Assembly: GCA_964519955.1 (NCBI GenBank)
Contig: CAZFLM010000029.1
Span: 1 to 64,000 of the forward strand
Direction: 5' to 3'
DNA from: CAZFLM01 sp964519955
Lineage (GTDB): Bacteria; Armatimonadota; Chthonomonadetes; Chthonomonadales; CAJBBX01
Length of the DNA stretch: 64,000 bases
The translations under genes and the position numbers were made by a program. Within the stretch, counting starts at the first letter, position 1. Every line of letters starts with the position of its first letter. Positions 17,886-25,461 of this stretch are shown piece by piece. Below the pieces are notes generated by a model that was not told the origin of the DNA, did no database searches, and saw only the letters and a program-made list of their open reading frames with translations.

Positions 17886-17898
17886 GGACCAGCCGACC

Positions 17899-18798
17899 GT
17901 GAGCCTCGTGAGCCGCCGCGAAGTGCTGGGCAGCATCGCCGCGAGCCTTGCGGCGCCCATGCCCGGACGCGCGCGCGGCATGGGAGGGAGAGCTATGCCA
18001 ACCACTCTCGATATCCGCCGGTACCTGCTCGAGAACAGCCCCTGGGTCGACGCCGACAAGACCGTGGACACGGTGAAGGCGGGTGACCCCTCGCGGCCTG
18101 TGCGCAAGGCGGGCGTGGCGTGGTTCCCGTCGATCTGGGACATTCGCGCCGCCGTCAAGCAGGGCTGCGACCTGCTGATCGTCCACGAGCCCACGTTCTG
18201 GGAGCACTCGCCGGACGAGCGGCGGCTGCGCTCCGCCGTTCCGGGCATCGCGAAGAGCAGGCTGCTGGAGGAGAGCGGCCTCGTTATCCTGCGCGCCCAC
18301 GACACGTGGGACAACTGGCCGGAGGTCGGCATCCGGGACTCGTGGGCGCGCTACCTGGGCCTCGGCAAGCCCGTGAAGGAGGGCAGCCGCCTGCGCTGGC
18401 ACGCGATGTACGAGATCGAGGAGCAGACGCTGGCCCGGTTCGCGCAGCACGTTGCAGACCGCGTGCGCCCGCTTGGCGAGGACAGCGTGCAGGTCATCGG
18501 CGACCCGAAGCGCAAGGTGAAGCACCCGGCGGTCGGCGTGGGCTGCGCGGTGCCGGACCAGGAGATGGTGGACTGCGGCGCGGACGTGCTGGTGATGTGC
18601 TACGACGGCGCCGGCTACTGGTCCACCCGTGAGCGCCTGGCGGAGTCGGGCGCCGTTATCATCACGGTGGAGCACGGGACGAGCGAGATGCCCGGCCTCA
18701 TGGGCCTGCGCGACCACCTGGCCGGCAAGTACCCGGACGTCGAGTTCGTCTGGATCGCCGAACATCCGCGCACGTGGACGGTGAAGGGGCGACGCTGA
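17899..18798 (+). CDS. NIF3-like dinuclear metal protein, possibly Tat-exported
   Basis: Belongs to the NIF3/YbgI superfamily: LLIVHEPTFWEH corresponds to the HHP ligand loop, LRAHDTWD to the H-x3-D loop, and VEHGTSE to the terminal H-x3-E. Visible ligands are His96, His134, Asp138, His259 and Glu263; the second His of the usual pair is Glu97. Biochemical function of the family is unsettled. The GTG start gives a twin-arginine-like leader (SRREVLGSIAASLAAP), but an ATG at 17995 (residue 33) has GGAGGGAG four bases upstream and would give a cytosolic protein of normal length. Both starts may be used. Confidence 0.72.
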   Translation: MSLVSRREVLGSIAASLAAPMPGRARGMGGRAMPTTLDIRRYLLENSPWVDADKTVDTVKAGDPSRPVRKAGVAWFPSIWDIRAAVKQGCDLLIVHEPTFWEHSPDERRLRSAVPGIAKSRLLEESGLVILRAHDTWDNWPEVGIRDSWARYLGLGKPVKEGSRLRWHAMYEIEEQTLARFAQHVADRVRPLGEDSVQVIGDPKRKVKHPAVGVGCAVPDQEMVDCGADVLVMCYDGAGYWSTRERLAESGAVIITVEHGTSEMPGLMGLRDHLAGKYPDVEFVWIAEHPRTWTVKGRR

Positions 18799-18842
18799 GG
18801 CCGAGCGTGGCATCGCCGCACTTCCGCTGGCCTTGGGCGGTC

Positions 18843-18891
18843 TATATGAAGTGAGCGGGCGACGTCCGCAGCCACCAGATCCGTCGCCCGC
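18843..18891 (+). promoter_or_regulatory. possible -10 element and 5'-terminal stem-loop of the next gene
   Basis: TATATG at 18843-18848 could be a -10 box; no good -35 is seen. Starting where a transcript would begin, GCGGGCGACG (18855-18864) pairs perfectly with CGTCGCCCGC (18882-18891), leaving only the AGGGAG ribosome site before the ATG at 18904. A leader stem of this kind could protect the message. Confidence 0.4.
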
Positions 18892-18903
18892 AGGGAGCAG
18901 CAG

Positions 18904-20145
18904 ATGGCCTGTCGATATGCTGGTACGTTCCGGCTCGCGTTCGCCCTGTTGGCGGCGACGAGCAATTCAGCCTCCGCCCAAGAGGCCAGGGAACCGCCCA
19001 AGCCGCTGTTCCCGCAGCTCTTCCCACAGCCCACGGGCCGCAACGGTTACGAGGAGATCGTGATGGCCGCCGACCTCGCCTCGGCCATCGAATACAAGGT
19101 CGACCTGACCAGCCCCGACCTGAGCCTGACGAGGCGACGCGAGGCGCTGGCGACGCCGGAGTGCAGGCAGGCGCTCGCGCTGCTGCACCGGGGACTCGGC
19201 AAGCCCATCTCCTCGCCGCGCCAGGCGGTCACGTTCGACACCAAGCTGCCGGACCTGGCCCGCATGCGCTCGCTCGGCCGTCTCGTCGCCGCCGACATCC
19301 GGGTGTGCTTCGCGGACGGCCGCACGCGCGACGCCATCGGCTCGTTGCAGGACGGGCTGAACCTCGCCATCGCGCTGCACGGCGAGACCCTGATCGGCAG
19401 CCTCGTCGCCAAGGCCATCGAGGCCGTGGCCATCAACACGTTCGCGCGCCACCTCGATCAGCTCTCCGCGCCGGACTGCGAGCGCCTTCTGTCGCTGGCG
19501 CGGGAGTGGGAGCGCCTGCCCGATCCCACGATCGCTGCTGCCGAGGCGGAGTTGCGGGGACAACTGGCAAGCCTCGAGGTGCTGCGACGGAACCCCGCGG
19601 CAGCCGCCGAGACCATCCGTGCCTGGTTCGGCGAAGACGTGGCGCAGGGCGCGCGCGAGAACCCGCAGATCCAGCGCCTGTTGGCCAACCCCGCGGAGCT
19701 GTCGGCCGCGCTGGACCGGCTTGGGGGCGCCCTGCGGAGCTTCTACGCGTCGGTGCTTACAGAGCTGAAGCGCCAGCCATGGGAGCGCCGCGCGCCCGAG
19801 GTCAAGAACGATGGCTCGCTGGTCGGCGAGGCGCTGGCGGCTATGACGCCGGCGCTCTCGGCTGTCACCAGCCGCTTCACGGAGGCGCGCGCCCGGATGC
19901 TGCTGCTGGGCGTGCATGCCGGCATCCGGCGCTACCGGTGGGAGAACGACCGCCTGCCCGGCAGCCTGGAGGAGTTGAAGCTCGGCGCCGTCGCCGTCGA
20001 CCCGTGCAGCGGCAGACCGTTCGCCTACCGCGTCACCAGTCCCACGTCCTACGAGTTGTCGGCTAGCGGGATGCTGCCCACGGACGGCGGCCCGCGCACA
20101 CCGATCATGATACCGGCGCAGCCCAAGGCGCCCGTAGGGGAGTAG
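18904..20145 (+). CDS. secreted helical protein with a pseudopilin-like C-terminal segment, unknown function
   Basis: Signal peptide ending ASAQEA. The middle is helical, with RMRSLGRLVAADIRVCFADG, then DGLNLAIAL and ETLIGSLVAKAIEAVAINT, a pattern common in uncharacterised planctomycete-type proteins and resembling the helical stretch of the three paralogues at 9.8-15.3 kb. The last 80 residues (GIRRYRWENDRLPGSLEELK, DPCSGRPFAYR, YELSASG) match the C-terminal strand layout of type II pseudopilins without their N-terminal helix. ATG 18904 is preceded by AGGGAG. Role unknown; likely periplasmic or surface. Confidence 0.6.
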   Translation: MACRYAGTFRLAFALLAATSNSASAQEAREPPKPLFPQLFPQPTGRNGYEEIVMAADLASAIEYKVDLTSPDLSLTRRREALATPECRQALALLHRGLGKPISSPRQAVTFDTKLPDLARMRSLGRLVAADIRVCFADGRTRDAIGSLQDGLNLAIALHGETLIGSLVAKAIEAVAINTFARHLDQLSAPDCERLLSLAREWERLPDPTIAAAEAELRGQLASLEVLRRNPAAAAETIRAWFGEDVAQGARENPQIQRLLANPAELSAALDRLGGALRSFYASVLTELKRQPWERRAPEVKNDGSLVGEALAAMTPALSAVTSRFTEARARMLLLGVHAGIRRYRWENDRLPGSLEELKLGAVAVDPCSGRPFAYRVTSPTSYELSASGMLPTDGGPRTPIMIPAQPKAPVGE

Positions 20146-20180
20146 CTGTCACTGGGAGGCGTACGCGCGTCTACATCCCC

Positions 20181-20209
20181 TTGACACTTGCCCCGGTTTC
20201 TTCTATACT
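20181..20209 (+). promoter_or_regulatory. near-consensus sigma70 promoter
   Basis: TTGACA at 20181-20186, a 17-base spacer, and TATACT at 20204-20209. Initiation near 20216 would give a leader of about 70 bases before the ATG at 20285. It is one of the strongest promoter sequences in the window. Confidence 0.82.
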
Positions 20210-20284
20210 CGCTCGGCATCGGCGCAGGCGCTGTCGGGCGGCAATTGGGCCGCAACAGGCGCGGGCGCTGCCGGGGCGGCCCCA

Positions 20285-21424
20285 ATGACGCGCAGACCCA
20301 TCGAAACCGGTGAAGAGCGAGTGAGGCGGCGGCGCGCGCGCGCCATCTCGGTCGCCGAGGTCGCCGACTTCCTCGAGTATCTGGCCCCGCCGGCCCTGTC
20401 CGTGCCCGACGAACCCTACGGGCTGCAGGTGGGCGCGCCGACGTCGGTGATCCGTACGGTGGTCGTCTCGCCGATGTCCACGTTCACCGCGCTCTCGACC
20501 GCCGCGTCCCGCCGCCAGGCGATGCTCGTGACGAGCGCCCCGCTCTTGACGACGCCCCTCCACGCGGTCCGCAGCGACGATCCGATCGGCGGGAAGCTGG
20601 CCTACCTGCTGGAGCACCACATCGACCTCTACGCGCTTCCGGTGAGCTACGCCGCCGCGCCAGGTGGGTTCGACGACAGCCTCGCCGATGCGCTCGGCCT
20701 CGCCGCGACGACCGCGCTGAAGCCGACCAAGTTCGAGCAGCAATACAAGATCGCGGTCTACACGCCGCCCGGCGCGGTCGAGGCCGTGTTCAACGCCGCG
20801 GCTGAAGCGGGCGCGGGGCGCATCGGCAACTACAGCCACTGCTCGTTCCAGATGGCCGGCACCGGCACATTCGTCGCGCGTCAGGGCGCCAGTCCCGCGA
20901 TCGGGCAGGTGGGGCGGATGGAGCGCGTCGACGAGGTGCGCATCGAGATGATCGTCTCGCAGCGCGAGATGCAGGGCGTGCTGGCCGCCGTGCTGGAGGT
21001 CCACCCGTACGAGGAAGTTGCGTACGACGTGTTCGTGGTGAAGAACCCGGGTGTGCTCTACGGCCGCGGGCGCATCGGCGAGCTGCCGCTGAAGGTGTCG
21101 CTCGACACGGTGCTGGCCCAGGTGCAGGATGCGCTCGACGTGACCTCGATCCGGTGCTCGCACCACTCTGAGATGCCCATCGCGGCCCTGGCGGCGGCCA
21201 GCGGCATGAGCGAGGGGCTCTTCTGGCAGGCCAACCGCGGCGGAGCAGGCGCCTTCGTCACCGGCGACGCCACGCCGCACGACCTGATGCTCGCCGAGAG
21301 CAGCACCACCGTTCTGATCGATGTCGGCTATGCCGCCTCCGTCGCGCCCGGGCTGCGCCGCCTCTGCGTGCAGCTCGAGGACACGTTCGGCAGCGACGGC
21401 GTCGAGGTCATCTACTGCGCATAG
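20285..21424 (+). CDS. NIF3/YqfO-family protein with PII-like insert and no metal ligands
   Basis: Same architecture as B. subtilis YqfO: two NIF3 halves around a CutA/PII-like insert (about residues 150-250, KIAVYTPPGAVEAVFNAAAE ... VHPYEEVAYDVF). Every metal-ligand position is changed. The HHPLIF loop is SAPLLT (Ser84, Ala85). The H-x3-D loop reads ALPVSYA, with Pro119 and Ala123. The terminal GHxxSE reads GYAASV. The fold is otherwise intact (GGFDDSLADALGL, VTGDATPHD). It is therefore probably a non-catalytic or regulatory paralogue. The ATG at 20285 has a poor ribosome site; a GTG at 20321 is an alternative that removes an Arg-rich leader. Confidence 0.8.
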   Translation: MTRRPIETGEERVRRRRARAISVAEVADFLEYLAPPALSVPDEPYGLQVGAPTSVIRTVVVSPMSTFTALSTAASRRQAMLVTSAPLLTTPLHAVRSDDPIGGKLAYLLEHHIDLYALPVSYAAAPGGFDDSLADALGLAATTALKPTKFEQQYKIAVYTPPGAVEAVFNAAAEAGAGRIGNYSHCSFQMAGTGTFVARQGASPAIGQVGRMERVDEVRIEMIVSQREMQGVLAAVLEVHPYEEVAYDVFVVKNPGVLYGRGRIGELPLKVSLDTVLAQVQDALDVTSIRCSHHSEMPIAALAAASGMSEGLFWQANRGGAGAFVTGDATPHDLMLAESSTTVLIDVGYAASVAPGLRRLCVQLEDTFGSDGVEVIYCA

Positions 21425-21440
21425 CGCACCCGTTGTACCA

Positions 21441-21567
21441 GGCGGGCAGGGACGCCCGCCCCACCACGGCACTCCTGCATGGTCCGGGCCAGTGCGATCT
21501 GCTCGTAGGGTGTGCAGGACAGGCACGGAGGCCCATCATGCCACGGCGCTCGTGCATCGTTCAGGCC
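21441..21567 (+). repeat. two copies of the dispersed intergenic repeat
   Basis: A degenerate copy at 21441-21490 and a good copy at 21520-21567 (GGCACGGAGGCCCATC ... CGGCGCTCGTGCAT ... CAGGCC) fill most of the 206-base gap between the NIF3-like and dehydrogenase genes. The second copy aligns with 60449-60496 across its whole length. Confidence 0.65.
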
Positions 21568-21630
21568 GGCAGGCGCTGCGGTTCGCGCCGTGGCCTGAGC
21601 CAACTACCCAACACTGAGGACAACAGACCC

Positions 21631-22587
21631 GTGAACGTGTATGTGACCCGCACGATCCCCGAGGAGGGGATGAAGATCGTCGAAGCTACCGGCGCGACTG
21701 TCGAGGTCTGGCCGGAGGACGCTCCGCCGCCGCGCGACGTGCTGATGCAGAAGGTGCGCGGCATCGACGGCCTGCTCTGCCTGCTCACCGACCGCATTGA
21801 CGGCGAGTTGCTGGACCAGGCGCCGGGCATCAATGTCGTCAGCAACCTGGCGGTTGGCTACGACAACATCGACGTGGCCGCATGCACGGCGCGCGGCGTG
21901 AAGGTTGGCAACACGCCCGGCGTACTGACCGAGACGACCGCCGATCTGGCCTTCTCGCTGCTGATGGCGACGGCACGGCGCATCGTGGAGTCCGACCGGT
22001 TCCTGCGCGAGGGGAAGTGGAAGACGTGGTCGCCGATGCTGCTGACCGGGCGCGACATCCACCACGCCACGCTCGGCATCGTCGGCATGGGGCGCATCGG
22101 CTATGAGATGGCGAAGCGCGCCCGCGGCTTCGACATGACGGTGCTGTATTCCGATGTGCGGCCGCACGAGGCGGCCGAGCGGGACTTCGGCGCCAAGCGC
22201 CTGCCGATGGAGGAAGTGCTGAAGCAGGCCGACTTCGTCACGGTGCACACGCCGCTGCTGCCGGAGACCCGCGGCCTGATCGGGGCGGCGCAGTTCGCGA
22301 TGATGAAGCCGTCCGCGATCCTGGTGAACTCGTCGCGCGGGCCCGTGGTCGACCAGGCGGCGCTCTACGAGGCGCTCAAGAGCCGCACCATCGCCGGCGC
22401 GGGCATCGACGTGTTCGAGGTCGAGCCGCTGCCCATGGACAGCCCGCTGCTGGAGCTGGACAACGCCGTCCTCGTGCCGCACATCGGCTCGGCGTCCATC
22501 GCCACGCGCACCAAGATGGCCGTGCTGGCCGCCGAGAACCTGGCTGCCGGCCTGCGCGGCGAGGCGCTGCCGAACCCGGTGAACTAG
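21631..22587 (+). CDS. D-2-hydroxyacid dehydrogenase, glyoxylate/hydroxypyruvate reductase type
   Basis: NAD(P)-dependent reduction of glyoxylate or a related 2-oxoacid. Rossmann motif GIVGMGRIG, catalytic Arg in NSSRGPVVD, Glu in DVFEVEP and His in VPHIGSAS are all present; VSNLAVGYDNID and NTPGVLTETTADLAFSLL are typical of the GyaR/GRHPR subgroup. GTG 21631 gives 318 residues, the family norm, and GAGGA lies upstream. Sequence further upstream is repeat DNA, so longer starts are rejected. The gene is isolated between repeat-filled gaps. Confidence 0.88.
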   Translation: MNVYVTRTIPEEGMKIVEATGATVEVWPEDAPPPRDVLMQKVRGIDGLLCLLTDRIDGELLDQAPGINVVSNLAVGYDNIDVAACTARGVKVGNTPGVLTETTADLAFSLLMATARRIVESDRFLREGKWKTWSPMLLTGRDIHHATLGIVGMGRIGYEMAKRARGFDMTVLYSDVRPHEAAERDFGAKRLPMEEVLKQADFVTVHTPLLPETRGLIGAAQFAMMKPSAILVNSSRGPVVDQAALYEALKSRTIAGAGIDVFEVEPLPMDSPLLELDNAVLVPHIGSASIATRTKMAVLAAENLAAGLRGEALPNPVN

Positions 22588-22600
22588 TCGGGTTCACCGA

Positions 22601-22945
22601 ACGGGGGCCGTGCGGGACGGGCGGGGACGCCCATCCTACCGTGGCGCTCGTGCATGGTGGGCGCCGGCGACTGAAGTCGCGCCTACGTACGGCACGAAGT
22701 CCGCCTTCGCGGACTGGGTCGCCGAGTACAGGGACGGGGGCCGTGCGGGACGGGCGGGGACGCCCATCCTACCGTGGCGCTCGTGCATNNNNNNNNNNNN
22801 NNNNNNNNNNNNNNNNNNNNNNNNNNNNNNNNNNNNNNNNNNNNNNNNNNNNNNNNNNNNNNNNNNNNNNNNNNNNNNNNNNNNNNNNGCCGGCGACTGA
22901 AGTCGCGCCTACGTACGGCACGAAGTCCGCCTTCGCGGACTGGCT
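22601..22945 (+). repeat. 133-bp tandem repeat combining the dispersed element and a two-hairpin element
   Basis: Unit 1 runs 22601-22733; unit 2 starts at 22734, is interrupted by the N run, and resumes at 22889. Each unit contains the GGACGCCCATCC ... GCTCGTGCAT sequence, then hairpin one GCGACT-GA-AGTCGC (22667-22680; 22893-22906) and hairpin two AGTCCGC-CTTC-GCGGACT (22698-22715; 22924-22941). No gene is seen between 22588 and 23020. Confidence 0.8.
22789..22888. other. assembly gap of 100 N
   Basis: Exactly 100 undetermined bases placed inside repeat unit 2. By alignment with unit 1 only seven bases are missing from that copy, so the true gap is probably seven bases plus a whole number of 133-bp units. 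Confidence 0.95.
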
Positions 22946-23020
22946 CATCGAACGGTGTTTGGACTCGCAGATGGACTGCCGGCGCCCCTCTGCCTCGGAC
23001 TTGAGGCGAGGGGCGCCGTG

Positions 23021-23665
23021 CTACGTGCCCCAGAACTCGCGCAGCCTCTCGGGAGTGCCGGCGAACTTGCTGCGGCTCACATGGCCGTGGATGCCGGGGA
23101 CGGTGTGCGGCCCGGGGCCTACGCCGTCGCCCGTGTACTGCCACAGCACGTAGCCGGCGAAGGCGGGAGGCGGCTCGGGTGGCTGGTCCGCGTAGTGGGC
23201 GATCCACAGCGGGCATCGGGAGAGGGCGGTGTCTCTCGGTATCCTGCCCCCCAGCGTCTCGCGGATGAACGCCTGGCCGCTGTAGAGCACGGGGTAGCGG
23301 CCGAGCTGCTCGTGGACGTGCTCGACGAAGGTCTCGGCCTCGGCCAGCTTCATCGCGTCGTGGCCCTCTTGCGCCTCGAAGTCCAGGCAGACGAGTTCGC
23401 CGTCGACGGGCTGCACCTTGCGGAGGTAGTGGTCGGCCTGCGCGGCGGGGCTGCCGTGCCGGCCGAAGTGGAGCGATCCCCAGAGCAGGCCGACGCTCTT
23501 GGCGCGCTGCCGCCGGCCCGTGTACTCCTTGTCGTCGGTCGTCAGCCCGTCGGTCGCCTTGTGGATGACGGCGACGATGCCACTGTCCCGGATCGCGTGG
23601 AACCCGTGCGCATCGTCGACCTCGTCGCCTTGGTACAGATCGATCACCACGTTGAGCAGAGGCAT
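23021..23665 (-). CDS. glycoside hydrolase family 25 (lysozyme-type N-acetylmuramidase)
   Basis: Cleaves the MurNAc-GlcNAc bond of peptidoglycan. The start VIDLYQG gives the first catalytic-barrel Asp, SGIVAVIHKATDGL is the usual second strand, and LVCLDFEAQ holds the DxE pair (proton donor and partner). LWIAHYADQPPEPP and YVLWQYTGDG match the later GH25 strands. At 214 residues it is a bare catalytic domain with no signal peptide or cell-wall binding module, so export would need another route. The ATG follows AAGGAGGACCGGC. It is the last of four minus-strand genes, 60 bases from the Nudix gene. Confidence 0.85.
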   Translation of the reverse strand: MPLLNVVIDLYQGDEVDDAHGFHAIRDSGIVAVIHKATDGLTTDDKEYTGRRQRAKSVGLLWGSLHFGRHGSPAAQADHYLRKVQPVDGELVCLDFEAQEGHDAMKLAEAETFVEHVHEQLGRYPVLYSGQAFIRETLGGRIPRDTALSRCPLWIAHYADQPPEPPPAFAGYVLWQYTGDGVGPGPHTVPGIHGHVSRSKFAGTPERLREFWGT

Positions 23666-23725
23666 GCCGGTCCTCCTTGCGGCGCTGCTGGAGCGCCTAC
23701 GTCGAACCCATGCGGTTGCGTGTGG

Positions 23726-24457
23726 TCAGGAGCGGTGGCGCTCGAGCCAGTCGAGGTAGCGCGGCAGCGAGAACCGGGCTCCGCTGGCCACGTTGCCGCT
23801 GGAGAGAGCGTCCCACGCCTGCTTCACCGTACAGATGAACACGCCCGATAGTTCCTCCTCATCCGGGCGGATGGTGGCCAGCCCCTCGTCCGTGAGGGTA
23901 GCCGCGTAGAGCCGGCGGCACTCGGCGTTGTGGAAGGGCGGGTTGCGGCTCTCGCTGCTCTCCGCGGAGAAGTAGGGCGCGCCGACCGGCGTGAGGCCGC
24001 CCTCGACCAGAAGCTCGCCGAGGCGGGCCGCCGGCAGGCCGACCTCCTCCTCGATCTCCTTGAGCGCCCCCGCCTCGAAGCTCATGTCGCTGCCGTCGTC
24101 GTTCTGCGGCACGTGGCCGGCCACCGCCATGTCCCAGGCGTCCGGCCAGTCGGTCTTGGTGGCGGCGCGGCGCTGCAGCACGACGAGTCCCTGCCGCGTG
24201 CTGAAGCCGATGTGCGAGGCGCGGTGCGCCAGGCCGAGCAGGTGGAAGACCCAGCGCGGGCCCGCGGCGCCGGTGGTCGTGCCATCCGCCCGCGCCACGG
24301 CGAACCACTCGGACTGGTCCTTTGCGCCGGGCGAGACGCGGGGCGCCCACTCGGCAACGAGCGCGTCGAGGTCGGCCTGCGCGAGCGACCAGCCGTAGCC
24401 AACGCGGCGGCGCGTCTCGCGCAGGGCGTGCAGGTCGTCCGCGCCGAGCGGGTTCAT
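23726..24457 (-). CDS. Nudix hydrolase with N-terminal extension
   Basis: Pyrophosphohydrolase of the Nudix superfamily, closest in pattern to the plant Nudix3/IPP-isomerase-like group: VAGHVPQNDDGSD then EAGALKEIEEEVGL, with the essential EExxE cluster intact although the first Glu of the box is Met. The first 100 residues (ALRETRRRVGYGW ... EWFAVARADG) form a separate lead domain seen in such proteins. Substrate unknown. The ATG overlaps the stop of the upstream deacetylase gene (ATGA), so they are co-translated. Confidence 0.78.
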   Translation of the reverse strand: MNPLGADDLHALRETRRRVGYGWSLAQADLDALVAEWAPRVSPGAKDQSEWFAVARADGTTTGAAGPRWVFHLLGLAHRASHIGFSTRQGLVVLQRRAATKTDWPDAWDMAVAGHVPQNDDGSDMSFEAGALKEIEEEVGLPAARLGELLVEGGLTPVGAPYFSAESSESRNPPFHNAECRRLYAATLTDEGLATIRPDEEELSGVFICTVKQAWDALSSGNVASGARFSLPRYLDWLERHRS

Positions 24458-25461
24458 CTCGCGCCTTCGGGCAGGCGGACGCGCTCCAGCGTGCTCAGCC
24501 GCTCCGCCGTGTGGCGCCGGATGCCGCTCGTGTCGAAGTCCGGCGACAGGATGACCCAGCCCATCGCGGCGAGGCGCTTGTCGATGGCCGGGGCCACCTC
24601 GTCGATCTCGGCAGGCGACAGCGGCGCGCTCGTGCCCTTGGCCGCCAACTCGTTCACCTCGCGAATGGTGCGCGTCCTGATGCCGGGGATGTCGAGTACG
24701 GCGCGGGCGGACTTGCGCAGCCCTTCGAGCGCGGCCTTCACGCCGGCGTCCGACTTGCGCCGCGGCGGCACGCACTCGGCGAGCGGCGGGTTCGCGCCGC
24801 GCGAGTAGTTGGGGCCATCCCAGAACTCCTCGTGCAGCATGCGGGACGGGTGGCCTAGGAAGACCTCGGTCCACTGCAGCCCCTCGTCGCGCTGCCGCTT
24901 CACCCGCTCGACCACGTGCTCGATGTTGGCGTCGCGCTGGGCGGCGTCGTGGTACGCGCCGTCGTCGTACCCGCCTCCGTGGGGATAGGCCAGGATGCCG
25001 CAGAAGCGGTGGATGTCGCCCCGGGGTATGCGCGTGTGCTGGTAGACCATGGCCGGCACGCCGAGCTTCAGCATCGCCTCGTTCGTCTGCGGCGCCCACG
25101 AATCGCCCGGGCAGCCCCAGCAGGCCGGCATCATGCCGAACGCGTCCCGCACGGCCTCGACTCCGATGCGCTCCTGCTCGATGGCTTCGGCGACACCCGC
25201 GCCCCATTCGAGCTTCGCCAGCCGCTCGGCGAGGACCGGGTGCACGCTGTGCTGGTCCGTGTGGAAGCCGACGTCGTGCTGCTTGAGCGCGGCCACCACG
25301 TCATCGCGCTTCCGCTCACGCCACTGGCGCGCGCGCAGCCCTACGATGCAGAACGTGGACCGCGCGCCCTCATCCGCGAGTTCGTCGGCGACGATGCGGG
25401 TGATGTCATCCGCTTCCGGGGTGACGATGTCTTCGACATCCAGCAGGAACGTGACGATCAC
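24454..25461 (-). CDS. polysaccharide deacetylase-family protein (NodB-like)
   Basis: Divergent carbohydrate-esterase-4-type barrel, 335 residues. The first motif TFDD is replaced by LLDVEDIVTP, but the metal-binding H-x3-H motif is clear in GFHTDQHSVHPVL, and SWAPQTNEAMLKLG and MVYQHTRIPRGD resemble later strands. There is no signal peptide. The GTG start lies within the stop of the upstream amidohydrolase gene (GTGA) after GGAGGG. The substrate may be an acetylated sugar or peptide-like compound rather than a polymer, since the protein appears cytosolic. Confidence 0.65.
   Translation of the reverse strand: MIVTFLLDVEDIVTPEADDITRIVADELADEGARSTFCIVGLRARQWRERKRDDVVAALKQHDVGFHTDQHSVHPVLAERLAKLEWGAGVAEAIEQERIGVEAVRDAFGMMPACWGCPGDSWAPQTNEAMLKLGVPAMVYQHTRIPRGDIHRFCGILAYPHGGGYDDGAYHDAAQRDANIEHVVERVKRQRDEGLQWTEVFLGHPSRMLHEEFWDGPNYSRGANPPLAECVPPRRKSDAGVKAALEGLRKSARAVLDIPGIRTRTIREVNELAAKGTSAPLSPAEIDEVAPAIDKRLAAMGWVILSPDFDTSGIRRHTAERLSTLERVRLPEGAR

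Noticed and set aside
15933..18332. 799-codon minus-strand frame over CorA and neighbours
   Set aside because: Antisense shadow of three supported plus-strand genes.
22610..23216. Open frames running through the N gap
   Set aside because: They depend on undetermined codons and on repeat DNA, so they are not genes.
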